From NCBI GenBank assembly GCA_003989085.1, contig RXIV01000001.1, forward strand, positions 682,001 through 746,000: a stretch of DNA of 64,000 bases. The letters are read 5' to 3'. A program made the position numbers and the translations under genes. The stretch comes from Candidatus Competibacteraceae bacterium (lineage in GTDB: Bacteria; Pseudomonadota; Gammaproteobacteria; Competibacterales; Competibacteraceae). This document shows, piece after piece, positions 1 to 8,417 of this stretch; the stretch's first letter is position 1, and each line of letters starts with the position of its first letter. The notes beneath the pieces were generated by a model, which worked only from the letters and a program-made list of their open reading frames with translations, did no database searches and was not told the origin of the DNA.

Positions 1-366
1 CTCACGCCCGGTCAGCACACCATCGAGTTCGATTCCAAGTATGACGGGCTGGGTGTGGGCACGATGGCGTACAACAACTTCTCGGGTATCGGTCGGCCCG
101 CGGACACCACCTTCAAGGTCGATGGCAAGGTGGTCGCGACCAAGAAGATGGAGAGAACGATTCCCATCATCCTGCAATGGGATGAGAGCTTCGACATTGG
201 CTCCGACACGATCACCGGCGTGAATGATGCGGACTACAAGCCGCCATTCCCGCTGACCGCCAAGCTCAACAAGCTGACGATCAAGGTAGACCGTCCGCAG
301 TTGTCGGCAGCGGACATCAAGAAGTTCGAGGAGGCCTTGAAGAAAGTCGAATCTGGCCGCGAGTAA
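1..366 (+). CDS. Arylsulfatase, C-terminal end (partial)
   Basis: The reading frame is open from the first base and stops with TAA at 364-366, so only about 121 C-terminal residues are present. The segment reads like the beta-sheet C-terminal subdomain of bacterial arylsulfatases: a run resembling GQHTIEFDSKYDG, then VDGKVVATKK, then RTIPIILQWDESFDIGSD and a closing KLNKLTIKV strand. The family hydrolyses sulfate esters with a formylglycine made in the N-terminal domain, which lies outside the window, so catalytic competence cannot be judged. A strong hairpin follows. The family call rests on recognised motifs only. Confidence 0.72.
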   Translation, partial: LTPGQHTIEFDSKYDGLGVGTMAYNNFSGIGRPADTTFKVDGKVVATKKMERTIPIILQWDESFDIGSDTITGVNDADYKPPFPLTAKLNKLTIKVDRPQLSAADIKKFEEALKKVESGRE

Positions 367-384
367 TCCGCATTTCGGTTGTGA

Positions 385-424
385 ACCACTCGGGCCGCTT
401 CCGAAAGGGCGCGGCCCGAGTGGT
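385..424 (+). terminator. Long GC-rich hairpin after the arylsulfatase gene
   Basis: A 14-bp perfect inverted repeat (385-398 with 411-424, core CACTCGGGCCGC) has a 12-base loop and is followed by only a short T stretch. It sits 18 bases after the arylsulfatase stop and just before the next gene's ribosome site, so it probably ends the upstream transcript. The T-run is weak, so efficiency is uncertain. Confidence 0.6.
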
Positions 425-440
425 GGTTTGGAGAGACTCA

Positions 441-1358
441 ATGAGTAAACAACTTCCCACTTTCACAGGCGTCATGGCGGCTTGCACCCTGTCCTTGATG
501 CTGTGCTCTAGCAATTCCGCAGTGGCCGAGACCGATGGACCGCCTAATCTTGCACCGGGCCAAAGTCTGGGTATCGCGCTGGATATCCCACCTGTGCCCA
601 ACCTGCGTGACGTGGGCGGCTACAAGACCCGCGACGGCGCAGCCATCGTCCGGGGGCTTGCTTACCGTTCCGATACCTTTCACCCGATGACCGCCGAAGA
701 CGACAGGAAGCTGAAGGCTCTGCGGCTGAAGAATGACTATGACCTTCGTACCGCGGCTGAAGCCAAGGCCGAGCCCGACCAGATGCCGCCTGGGGTCAAG
801 TACCACCTACTGAATGTGCTCGCCGACGCCAAGTCTTCGGCACCGGCAGAGCTTGAAAAGCTATTACGCGAGCCGAAGAAGGCTAACGCAGCGCTCGGCG
901 ACGGGAAAATCGAGGCGCTTTTCATGGAAGGTTATCGCGAGTTCATTTCGCTGCCGAGCGCAAGGCAGTCCTACCGCACCTTATTTCTATCGCTGGCGGA
1001 CCGGAAAAAGCTGCCGGCGGTTTTCCATTGCACGACCGGGAAGGATCGTACAGGGTGGGCCGCCGCCGCCTTGCTCACGTTACTTGGCGTGCCACCGGAA
1101 ACTGTCATGGAGGATTATATGCGCACCAACGAATACACCCTCCCGCAGTTCAAACGGACGATCGATGAATTTGTCGAGGCTGGTGGCGACCGCGACATCG
1201 CTGTCGCGGTCTTTGGAGTGAAACCAGAGTATCTGGAAGCCTCTTTTGACGAGATGCGGAAGCAATACGGATCGATCGAAAGATACTTCTCCGATGGCCT
1301 GGACATTGATGTCGCCCGACAGCAGGTCCTCCGAGATCTGTTTCTTGGCGAGAAGTAG
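441..1358 (+). CDS. Secreted tyrosine/dual-specificity phosphatase family protein
   Basis: A 305-residue protein of the Y_phosphatase3 type. The start at 441 is chosen because GGAGAG lies just upstream (430-435) and the protein then opens with a classic signal peptide (MSKQLPTF, hydrophobic core, AVAE). An in-frame upstream start at 381 would bury it. The catalytic P-loop HCTTGKDR is at residues 196-203, with nucleophile Cys197 and Arg203 of the CX5R signature. The sequence NLRDVGGYKTRDG after the signal peptide is typical of the family. It likely acts in the periplasm on a phosphate ester or phosphoprotein; the substrate is unknown. It stands alone between the arylsulfatase and a LysM protein on the same strand. 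Confidence 0.82.
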   Translation: MSKQLPTFTGVMAACTLSLMLCSSNSAVAETDGPPNLAPGQSLGIALDIPPVPNLRDVGGYKTRDGAAIVRGLAYRSDTFHPMTAEDDRKLKALRLKNDYDLRTAAEAKAEPDQMPPGVKYHLLNVLADAKSSAPAELEKLLREPKKANAALGDGKIEALFMEGYREFISLPSARQSYRTLFLSLADRKKLPAVFHCTTGKDRTGWAAAALLTLLGVPPETVMEDYMRTNEYTLPQFKRTIDEFVEAGGDRDIAVAVFGVKPEYLEASFDEMRKQYGSIERYFSDGLDIDVARQQVLRDLFLGEK

Positions 1359-1442
1359 CGCAAGAGCTCTTCGTCTGCCTCGGTGACAGGGTAGACGGGA
1401 AATTTTTAGCGGTATTGACAGCAAACGAGGTAAACAAGAGAT

Positions 1443-3200
1443 ATGAATCCATCCAGCAGGTACCGACTGACAAAACGGATAGGGCTTACAGCGCTGGTCC
1501 TGTTTTTGAGCTTTGGTCTGGGCGCGGTTTACGCCCTTGGTGTCGGCACTGTGGTAGATACCGGTTCCCGCGAACATGCGCGAGGTGAGTACGACACGGT
1601 GACCGCCACCTACGTCGTAGTCGAAGGCGATGACTTGATCGCGATCAGCGAGCGCTTCACGATCCCTGTGGACGCGCTGAAGGCACACAACAAGCTCGCT
1701 TCGGACAAGATCGAGATCGGCCAGAAGCTGGCCCTTCCTGCCGCGGCGCCGGATTCGGCGGCAACGGTCCAGTACAAGATGACCACGCCGATTGCACCGG
1801 GCGTCGCCATACCCGACACACTTGAGACCTCGATCGGCACGCTGCACTCGAACGACGGCTTTCCGAACCCCGGCACCATTGAGAAAATCTACGACAATCT
1901 GGATCGGTCGCGCGCGCTCCAGGCCTATCTCCTCGGCCTGCCGATCGTCAACCAGGCCAGCATGCGCGACTCGCTGCGCAAGTTCGGGCCGGACAACCAG
2001 ACGGATGTGATCTGGGAGGATCTGGTCGACTCCAAGACCGTGGAGCTAACGGCGAACGACAACACCGTCTACAGCTTCATTTGGCTCGACACGCACAAGG
2101 GACCGCTGGTCGTGGAAGTTCCGCCGAAAGTGCTAGGACTGATCGACGACTTCTGGTATCGCTGGGTGGCCGATGTCGGTATTACCGGCGTAGACAAAGG
2201 TAAAGGCGGCAAGTACCTGATCCTGCCACCAGGCTATACAGGTGAGGTGCCGAAGGACTACTTCGTGGTGCGACCGAGCACCTATGGGACCTGGATGCCG
2301 TTCCGCTCCTTCCTGGTCGACGGATCGCCCAAGCCGGGAGTCGAGTCGGTCAAAAAGACCCTGAAGATCTATCGCCTCGCCGATGCGGCCAATCCGCCGC
2401 AGATGAAGTTCGTCGATGCCTCCGGCATTCCCTCGAATTTCGTCTATCCGGGCGATTACTCGTTTTGGGAGCTGCTAAACCAGGTCATCCAGGAGGAGCC
2501 GAGTGAGGGCTCCGATCCAACCACGCTCGGTCTGTTCGCCTCGATCGGCATCGAGAAGGGCAAGCCCTTCAACCCGGACAAGCGCATGAAGGAGATCCTG
2601 ACCGACACCGCCAACATCGGTGCGGTGACCGCGCGTGCCATTGCCTACAAGATGCGTGACAAGGCCGGCTTCCTTTACCCGGACAGTTCGTGGCGTGTGC
2701 CTTTCTTCGGCGGCTACAAGTTCGAGGTCTCTCCGGGGGTCGCCAACCTCGACGGCGCTGCCTTCTTCTACTACCTCGCGACCGGTGTAACGCCCGCAAT
2801 GGCCGAGGAGATGGTCGGAAAGGGATCGCAGTACCCCTGGACCGCGCTGGACGCGAACGGCAACCCGTTCGACGGCGCCAAGACCTACAAGCTGCACCTG
2901 CCGCCGAATATCCCGGTGAAGGACTTCTGGTCGGTGATCGTCTACGACACTCAGACCCGCTCCATGCTCCAGACCGATCAGCAGGCCCCGAGCGTGAGCA
3001 GCCAGAACAAGGGAGTCAAGGTCAATGACGACGGTTCGGTGGATGTCTTCTTCGGCCCCAAGGCCCCGACAGGCATGGAGAACAACTGGGTGCAGACGAT
3101 TCCCGGCAAGGGCTGGTTCATGATCCTGCGCCTCTACGGTCCGCTGGAGCCCTGGTTCAACAAGACCTGGCGGCCGGGTGAGATTGAACTACTGCCATAA
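1443..3200 (+). CDS. LysM domain plus DUF1254/DUF1214 envelope protein
   Basis: A 585-residue protein starting at ATG 1443, with GAGGT at 1427-1431. Residues about 10-32 form a hydrophobic export or anchor segment. A LysM peptidoglycan-binding module follows at about 53-98 (TYVVVEGDDLIAISERF, ending IGQKLALP). The rest matches the paired DUF1254 (about 150-300) and DUF1214 (about 440-580) architecture, including WMPFRSF and FWSVIVYDTQTRSMLQTDQ. The biochemical role of that pair is not established. The LysM fusion suggests retention at the cell wall, which is inference. A rho-independent terminator follows directly, so this is probably the last gene of its transcript. Confidence 0.8.
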   Translation: MNPSSRYRLTKRIGLTALVLFLSFGLGAVYALGVGTVVDTGSREHARGEYDTVTATYVVVEGDDLIAISERFTIPVDALKAHNKLASDKIEIGQKLALPAAAPDSAATVQYKMTTPIAPGVAIPDTLETSIGTLHSNDGFPNPGTIEKIYDNLDRSRALQAYLLGLPIVNQASMRDSLRKFGPDNQTDVIWEDLVDSKTVELTANDNTVYSFIWLDTHKGPLVVEVPPKVLGLIDDFWYRWVADVGITGVDKGKGGKYLILPPGYTGEVPKDYFVVRPSTYGTWMPFRSFLVDGSPKPGVESVKKTLKIYRLADAANPPQMKFVDASGIPSNFVYPGDYSFWELLNQVIQEEPSEGSDPTTLGLFASIGIEKGKPFNPDKRMKEILTDTANIGAVTARAIAYKMRDKAGFLYPDSSWRVPFFGGYKFEVSPGVANLDGAAFFYYLATGVTPAMAEEMVGKGSQYPWTALDANGNPFDGAKTYKLHLPPNIPVKDFWSVIVYDTQTRSMLQTDQQAPSVSSQNKGVKVNDDGSVDVFFGPKAPTGMENNWVQTIPGKGWFMILRLYGPLEPWFNKTWRPGEIELLP

Positions 3201-3216
3201 AGAACCTCACTCCCAG

Positions 3217-3245
3217 CCCCTCTCCAAAAAGAGAGGGGTGTTTTC
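3217..3245 (+). terminator. Rho-independent terminator after the DUF1254 gene
   Basis: Perfect 8-bp stem CCCCTCTC (3217-3224) with GAGAGGGG (3231-3238), a six-base loop and TGTTTT after it, 16 bases past the stop codon. Confidence 0.8.
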
Positions 3246-3273
3246 GTAAGGCTTCCATAGGAAATCAGTAACG

Positions 3274-3960
3274 ATGAATGAATCGCAAATCCTGAGCACC
3301 TATGCGGCCACTCTTTTCGCACTGCTCAACCCTTTGGGAATGCTCCCAGTCTTCATTGGCTACGCATCGGGATTGGCCATCGGCGTCCAGCGTTGGCTCT
3401 CTCTGCTCGTCTCCTTGACCGTGATGGGGCTCATGTTGCTCTTCTTGTTCACAGGGCCGGCGCTCCTCAATTTTTTTGGCATTAGCATCGATTCCTTTCG
3501 GATGGCCGGCGGTATCCTACTGCTCCTGATCGGTATCCACATCGTCACCGCAGATGCGACGAAGGGGTCTCATAATCTAGGCTTGGAAGCAACGCAGACC
3601 GACCTCGATCAAGCCAAATCCGTTTACCGGCAGATCGTGATTCCTTTTGCCTTGCCACTGCTGGTGGGACCCGGCGTCATTGCCAATCTGATCCTCTACG
3701 CGAACGAGGCGGAGAAGATCAAGAGCCCCACGTTATCGTTGGGGCTGATCGCCATCACCGTTGCCGTCTCCGTGCTACTGTTCGTGATCCTCCTGTCGGG
3801 CCGGTTTCTGCAGCGACTCCTGGGTGATATTGGCCTGGGTATCGTCACCCGTATCCTCGGATTGCTGGTGGCCGCGATCGGCATGCAGTTTCTCGTCACC
3901 GGTACCTCGAATGTTATCGTACATACGATCGCGCCGGCTGTGCTGAGGCTCCACCCATGA
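3274..3960 (+). CDS. MarC family integral membrane protein
   Basis: A 228-residue, very hydrophobic protein with about six predicted membrane segments. It has the family opening: a helix with FALLNPLGMLPVFIG, and the FRMAGGILLLLIGIHIV segment. MarC (UPF0056) proteins sit in the inner membrane; despite the name, a role in antibiotic resistance has not held up and transport function is unproven. An AGGA lies at 3259-3262, eleven bases before the ATG. It follows a terminator and is followed by a 143-bp gap, so it is probably a single-gene unit. Confidence 0.85.
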   Translation: MNESQILSTYAATLFALLNPLGMLPVFIGYASGLAIGVQRWLSLLVSLTVMGLMLLFLFTGPALLNFFGISIDSFRMAGGILLLLIGIHIVTADATKGSHNLGLEATQTDLDQAKSVYRQIVIPFALPLLVGPGVIANLILYANEAEKIKSPTLSLGLIAITVAVSVLLFVILLSGRFLQRLLGDIGLGIVTRILGLLVAAIGMQFLVTGTSNVIVHTIAPAVLRLHP

Positions 3961-4103
3961 ATCATCTCAAGTAGCGCTTTGGGAAGGGCACGGGCTTTGA
4001 ATGTTCGCCTTGAGTGTCGTCGCCGCTAAAATCGCTTATCTTTATCAAAGACAAGAACCATAACTGCGCACCGCAAGGTGTAAATATCCGGGGAGAGATC
4101 GTC

Positions 4104-5387
4104 ATGTCGTTCCAACGTGGTCTACTTTTCGCTGTGAGCGCCGTGTTTTCCGGCAGCGCCGCTGCGGGTGGTTTGTTGCTGTACGAGGTCGGGACCGCCG
4201 ACGTGGGGTTGGCCTCGGCGGGCTATACCGCCCGCGCTCAGGATGCCTCCACCGTCCTTACCAATCCCGCCGGCATGACCCGTCTGCCCGGCAAACAATT
4301 GCTGTTGGGGGCACAGGTTCTCTATGGGGACTCTAGTTTCTCCGCCAATTCCGGCACCTCGCCGGAGCTGGGCCGGGACGATGGCGGCAATCCCATTGGC
4401 TGGTTTCCCGGCGGAGGCATGTTCTACACCCAACAGCTGTCTCCCACTGTAACTGCGGGGTTCGCCGCCACTGGTAATTTCGGCCTGTCCGAGAGTTACG
4501 ACAGCAATTGGGTCGGGCGCTACTATCTTCAGGAATCCACGCTCCTGGGATTGTCGCTGTTGCCGTCCATCGCTTGGCAGGTCAGCCCGGAGTTCTCGCT
4601 GGGGGCGAGCCTCAACGCCACCTATGGCATCTTCCGCGATCAGGTGGCGGTTAACAACGTCCTGCCCGGCGCGGCGGATGGCCAGCTGAAGCTGAGCGAC
4701 AATGTATGGGGTTTCGGCGTCAACATCGGCGCGCTGTACCAACCGCAGTCCGGCACCCGCATCGGCCTGACCTATACCTCCCAAGTGGACCTCGATTTCA
4801 GCGCCAATGCCGATTTTTCCCGACTGGCGCCCGGTTTGGAGCTGTTGCTGGGCCAGCGCGGCTTGCTGGGCAGTAGCATCGATCTGGGGATGTCGATTCC
4901 GCAGACGCTCAATCTCAGCTTCTTCCAGCAGATGGATCAGCGCTGGGCGCTGCTCGGCAGTCTCGGCTGGCAGAACTGGGCGCAATTCGGCAAGGTCGAT
5001 GTCTCGGTCGATTCCAACGACCCCAAGAGCCTGACCACCAGCCTCGATTTCAAGGATACCTGGCACGCGGCTCTCGGCGCTCAAGTGAAGGTCAGCGATC
5101 CCTGGACCCTCAATTTCGGCATGGCCTACGACTCAGGATTCCAGGACAACTCTAATGTCACCCCCGCGTTGCCAGCCAATGCGGCTTGGCGCTTCGGCAT
5201 CGGGGCGCAGAATCAGGTCAATCCCGGCTTCGAGTGGGGCATCGCCGCAGAGTACATCTACGGTGGCAGCATGGATGTGAACAAATTGGCGAATTCTCCG
5301 GCTGTGGGCGGACGCGGCGATCTGATCGGCTCCATCGACACTGACATGTTTTTCCTGGCGGCTAACTTCATCTGGAAATTCCAGTAA
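4104..5387 (+). CDS. FadL/OmpP1-type outer membrane transporter
   Basis: A 427-residue beta-barrel of the FadL family, which moves long-chain fatty acids and other hydrophobic compounds across the outer membrane. The start at 4104 is preferred over the upstream in-frame ATG (4014) because GGGAGA is at 4091-4096 and the protein then begins with a signal peptide ending AAAGG. The mature N-terminus GLLLYEVGTADVGLASAG, followed by DASTVLTNPAGM, is diagnostic (the NPA motif near the hatch domain). Alternating aromatic and polar strands run to a C-terminal phenylalanine region (FIWKFQ), as expected for BAM recognition. The chimeric pseudogene begins 9 bp downstream and a phospholipase-like lipoprotein follows, which suggests a lipid-related locus. 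Confidence 0.88.
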   Translation: MSFQRGLLFAVSAVFSGSAAAGGLLLYEVGTADVGLASAGYTARAQDASTVLTNPAGMTRLPGKQLLLGAQVLYGDSSFSANSGTSPELGRDDGGNPIGWFPGGGMFYTQQLSPTVTAGFAATGNFGLSESYDSNWVGRYYLQESTLLGLSLLPSIAWQVSPEFSLGASLNATYGIFRDQVAVNNVLPGAADGQLKLSDNVWGFGVNIGALYQPQSGTRIGLTYTSQVDLDFSANADFSRLAPGLELLLGQRGLLGSSIDLGMSIPQTLNLSFFQQMDQRWALLGSLGWQNWAQFGKVDVSVDSNDPKSLTTSLDFKDTWHAALGAQVKVSDPWTLNFGMAYDSGFQDNSNVTPALPANAAWRFGIGAQNQVNPGFEWGIAAEYIYGGSMDVNKLANSPAVGGRGDLIGSIDTDMFFLAANFIWKFQ

Positions 5388-5395
5388 CCCGAACC

Positions 5396-6077
5396 ATGCT
5401 ACGTTTTTTTCAGCGGCTTTCCCAATCGTGCGCGCTGCGGTCGTTCATCGGCCTGCTACTGACTAGCGCCCTCCTGTTATCGCTTCCCGCGCAGGCCGAA
5501 AACGAACCGGTCGAGCCCCTGCCAGTGACCTTGCCGGCCAGTCATCCGCCGCTGGACCCGACCGGCGGTGGTTATGTCGGCGCGCAAAGCTGCGTCGGAT
5601 GCCATTGCGCCGAATACCAGGCCTGGCACGGTTCGCAGTACGCCCAGGCGATGCAGGCCCGCCACGGAACAGACCGTGCTCGGTGACTTCAACGGCGTGA
5701 ATTTCACCTACGCCGGGGTCACCTCCACTTTCTTCCGCCGCGACGGCAAGTTCATGGTCCGCACCGACGGGCCGGAAGGCGTGCTCGATCGCTCGGGCGG
5801 CAGTTCCAACAAGCTCAACGTATGGGACGGAATCGTCGGCGTGCGTGGCGCGGTCAGTCTCGGCGACAGTGGCGACTGGTTCCTGCCGTACTATCTCGAC
5901 ATCGACGTGGGCAATTACTCGAACTGGACCTGGCAGGGATGGATCGGTGTCGGCTATCGTTTCGACTGGGGCGATGTCGTGCTCGTATACCGCAACCTCT
6001 CTTACTCCACGACCGGCGATGAGGTTCTTCAAGATATGCGCATGGCCGGCCCTGCGTTGGGCGCTACCTTCCGCTGA
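5396..6077 (+). pseudogene. Broken chimera: multihaem cytochrome N-part joined to a beta-barrel C-part
   Basis: The first frame (5396-5686) gives a signal peptide (about residues 1-34), then GGGYVGAQSCVGCHCAEYQAWHG with one c-type haem motif CVGCH at residues 66-70, as in TPR-linked multihaem cytochromes. It then runs into a stop. Dropping one G at 5656/5657 restores Q-P-A-T-E-Q-T-V-L-G-D-F, the expected continuation of that family, in the frame that stays open to 6077. After RTDGPEG (about 5780) the protein changes character into the last strands of an outer-membrane beta-barrel (WFLPYYLDIDVGNYSNWTW, GVGYRFDWGDVVLVYRNL) with terminal GPALGATFR. The parsimonious reading is a large internal deletion fusing two genes plus a one-base frameshift. 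An assembly error is the alternative. Confidence 0.75.
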
Positions 6078-6098
6078 TAAGCAACTGAGCTGACACCC

Positions 6099-7325
6099 AT
6101 GCGCCGCAAAACATCGATCATCGTCGTGCTGCTATCCACAGCTTTGCTGTTTCTGCTCCAGGGCTGCGGCACCCTCAATCGTTTGGCTGCGGTCCCTGCC
6201 AAGGACACGATTCGGGCCAAAATCCCCGGTATTCCCAACGCCCGGTTTTGGGTGGATGCCGATCTTAATCCATTGATTCGGGAGGATATCAAGGAGTTGG
6301 AACGTGAAGATGTCGAGTGGGCGCACGAAGGGCATCACGGCCCGTTGCCGCCAGCGAACTATCTCGCCATTTCCGGCGGCGGCGACGATGGCGCATTCGG
6401 GGCCGGCTTGCTGGTGGGCTGGACTCAGGCCGGTGACCGCCCGACCTTCAAGCTGGTGACCGGGGTCAGCACCGGGGCGCTGATCGCTCCCTTCGCCTTC
6501 CTTGGCCCCGAGTACGACGATACGCTCCGGGCGGTCTACACCCAAGTCACTCCGCAGGATATCGCCATTCCACGCAGCTTGCTGGCGGCGCTGACCAGCG
6601 ATGGCATGGCCGACAACGAGCCGCTTTTAAGGCTGATCAGCAAGTACATCAATGCCGATCTGCTCGCCCGGATCGCCCAGGAACACCAGAAGGGACGATT
6701 GCTGCTGATCGGCACCACTAACCTGGATGCTCGACGCCCGGTGGTCTGGAACATGGGGGCTATTGCTGAAGCCGCTGGCAACCATCCCCAAGCATTGGAA
6801 TTGTTCCGCCGCATCCTGCTGGCTTCGGCGGCGATTCCCGGCGCTTTTCCACCGGTGATGTTCGATGTCGAAGTGGATGGCAAACCCTATCAGGAAATGC
6901 ATGTGGATGGCGGGGCGATGCGGCAAGTCTTTCTCTACCCGGCCAATCTCAGTGACACCGCGCATCGAGAGGGTATTCAAGTGTTCGCCAAGCGGGTGCG
7001 CAAAGCCTATGTTATCCGCAATGCGCGGCTGGACCCGGACTGGGCCACGGTGGAACGCAGCACCCTGACGATTGCTGGGCACGCTATTTCTGCGCTGATT
7101 CAGACTCAAGGCATCGGCGACCTGTACCGGCTCTATCTGCTGGCGCAAAAAGATGGCCTCGACTTCAATTTGGCTTATATCGGCGCGGATTTTAATGCTG
7201 AGCACAAGGAGGATTTCGACACTGAGTTTATGCGAGCGCTGTTCGATTACGGTTATCAGTTGGGGCGCAAGGGCTATCCCTGGCAGAAGGTTCCACCGGG
7301 TCTGGCCGCAGCCAAGAATCCGTAA
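6099..7325 (+). CDS. Patatin-like phospholipase lipoprotein
   Basis: A 408-residue lipoprotein. The N-terminus MRRKTSIIVVLLSTALLFLLQGC carries a lipobox (LQGC), so the protein should be membrane-anchored and periplasmic. The patatin signature is complete: an oxyanion glycine loop GGGDDGAFGAG at about residues 93-103, nucleophile Ser124 in GVSTG, and catalytic Asp270 in VDGG. The family hydrolyses acyl esters of phospholipids or related lipids using a Ser-Asp dyad. It begins 21 bp after the chimera and lies near the FadL gene, so a lipid-handling context is plausible. A lone attC-like site lies 225 bp downstream. Confidence 0.87.
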   Translation: MRRKTSIIVVLLSTALLFLLQGCGTLNRLAAVPAKDTIRAKIPGIPNARFWVDADLNPLIREDIKELEREDVEWAHEGHHGPLPPANYLAISGGGDDGAFGAGLLVGWTQAGDRPTFKLVTGVSTGALIAPFAFLGPEYDDTLRAVYTQVTPQDIAIPRSLLAALTSDGMADNEPLLRLISKYINADLLARIAQEHQKGRLLLIGTTNLDARRPVVWNMGAIAEAAGNHPQALELFRRILLASAAIPGAFPPVMFDVEVDGKPYQEMHVDGGAMRQVFLYPANLSDTAHREGIQVFAKRVRKAYVIRNARLDPDWATVERSTLTIAGHAISALIQTQGIGDLYRLYLLAQKDGLDFNLAYIGADFNAEHKEDFDTEFMRALFDYGYQLGRKGYPWQKVPPGLAAAKNP

Positions 7326-7550
7326 ATCAGTCTGTTAGTGCAAGAGCGCCAGATTAGGCGTCAAATTCGACGCAAAATTAAGGCGTCGTTTATGATGCCT
7401 ACTTCACTTTAGAAGCATTTTTGTTATCGCTCTTTGAAGCACACCCAAATAAAGATGGTGTGATAAATTTATTGGCCGGAACTAGATGTTGACTTGGCCG
7501 TTGAATCCATTCGTCATCCTCAACAGTTTCTACTTGTCAGCCACATCGAC
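7326..7550. other. Non-coding stretch between the patatin gene and the attC-like site
   Basis: About 225 AT-richer bases with no convincing reading frame. It contains short imperfect palindromes around 7355-7400, including GCGTC/GACGC and a repeated AGGCGTC, but nothing I can name. If the attC-like site downstream is real, this could be a decayed cassette body. Confidence 0.4.
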
Positions 7551-7604
7551 ACCTAACGAGTCGTTGCAGCGGACTCTGCTGCGCCGTTGAACGTAATGTT
7601 AGAC
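7551..7604 (+). mobile_element. Solitary attC-like integron recombination site
   Basis: The 54-bp site opens with ACCTAAC (7551-7557, fits RYYYAAC) and closes with GTTAGAC (7598-7604, fits GTTRRRY). Inside are a four-base spacer, an arm CGTTGCAGCGG (7562-7572), an 11-base loop, an arm CCGTTGAACG (7584-7593), and another four-base spacer. The arms pair with one extra unpaired G and one mismatch, which reproduces the attC plan of R and L boxes with an extrahelical base. No integron integrase lies within the window. The next gene (mnhE-like) starts 36 bp later. Confidence 0.6.
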
Positions 7605-7640
7605 ATTTGATATTCCTATGATTAGCACCACTATCGACCG

Positions 7641-8141
7641 ATGAATACCACCGCCTGGTTCCCCCGCCTGCTCCTGAGCGCCACTCTGCTGGGTGCCTGG
7701 TTGCTGCTGCACAACAGCCTCTCGCCCGGTCACCTTCTGCTGGGCGGGGTGCTGGCCCTAGCGATTCCAACATTCGTTGCGCGAGTCTCGCCGGAACCGA
7801 CACGGCTGCGTCGGCCCGGACAGTGGTTACACTACCTGGGCCGACTACTGTGGGATATTGTGATCGCCAATTTGCAAGTCGCCTGGCTGATTCTGACCCG
7901 CCCGTCCGTCCAACTGCGGCCTGGTTTCATCGAGATGCCGTTGGAACTGGAGAATGAGTCAGCTATTGCAGTACTGGCGGCAACGATTAGCCTGACGCCC
8001 GGCACCATCAGTATTGAGTTCACGCCCAATCCGCGCCGGTTGCGGATTCACTGCCTTGATATCACAGATGAGGCCGCCTTGATTGCCACGCTCAAAACCC
8101 GTTACGAAGCCCCACTCAAAGCGATGTTTACACCATGTTGA
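7641..8141 (+). CDS. mnhE: Mrp-type Na+/H+ antiporter subunit E
   Basis: A 166-residue membrane protein of the MnhE/MrpE/PhaE family. It has two or more N-terminal membrane helices (LLLSATLLGAWLLL, then HLLLGGVLALAIP), the family segment ANLQVAWLILTRP followed by LRPGFIEMPL, and SLTPGTISIEF, which is nearly diagnostic. Subunit E is one of seven inner-membrane subunits of the cation/proton antiporter. It overlaps the next gene by 7 bp, so E, F and G are translationally linked. The large A, C and D subunits are not adjacent, which is unusual. Confidence 0.9.
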   Translation: MNTTAWFPRLLLSATLLGAWLLLHNSLSPGHLLLGGVLALAIPTFVARVSPEPTRLRRPGQWLHYLGRLLWDIVIANLQVAWLILTRPSVQLRPGFIEMPLELENESAIAVLAATISLTPGTISIEFTPNPRRLRIHCLDITDEAALIATLKTRYEAPLKAMFTPC

Positions 8142-8404
8142 ATTGGGCGGTTGCTCTGGCTTTCACGCTACTGGGCGCGGCGCTGGTGCTGTACAGCTGG
8201 CGGCTGCTGTACGGCCCAACCTTGCCGGATCGGATCGTGGCGCTGGATACCCTTTATCTCAACGCCGTCGCCCTGCTGGTGCTGATCGGCATCCACTTCG
8301 ACAGTACGTTGTATTTCGAGGTCGCCTTGTTCATCGCCCTGCTCGGCTTTATCAGCACCGTAGCGCTGTGCCGCTTCGTCAGTCGCGGTCGGCTGTTCGA
8401 GTAA
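8135..8404 (+). CDS. mnhF: Mrp-type Na+/H+ antiporter subunit F
   Basis: An 89-residue protein of MnhF/MrpF type with three hydrophobic segments and the family core GPTLPDRIVALDTLYLNAVALLVL, then ALLGFISTVALCRF. It starts inside the end of the E gene (7-bp overlap) and is followed 13 bp later by subunit G. It is a small inner-membrane subunit of the antiporter complex. Confidence 0.9.
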   Translation: MLNWAVALAFTLLGAALVLYSWRLLYGPTLPDRIVALDTLYLNAVALLVLIGIHFDSTLYFEVALFIALLGFISTVALCRFVSRGRLFE

Positions 8405-8417
8405 CGGAGGTACCGCC

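Noticed and set aside
4122-5084. 320-codon minus-strand frame opposite the FadL gene
   Set aside because: Antisense shadow; low-complexity composition and no recognisable domain.
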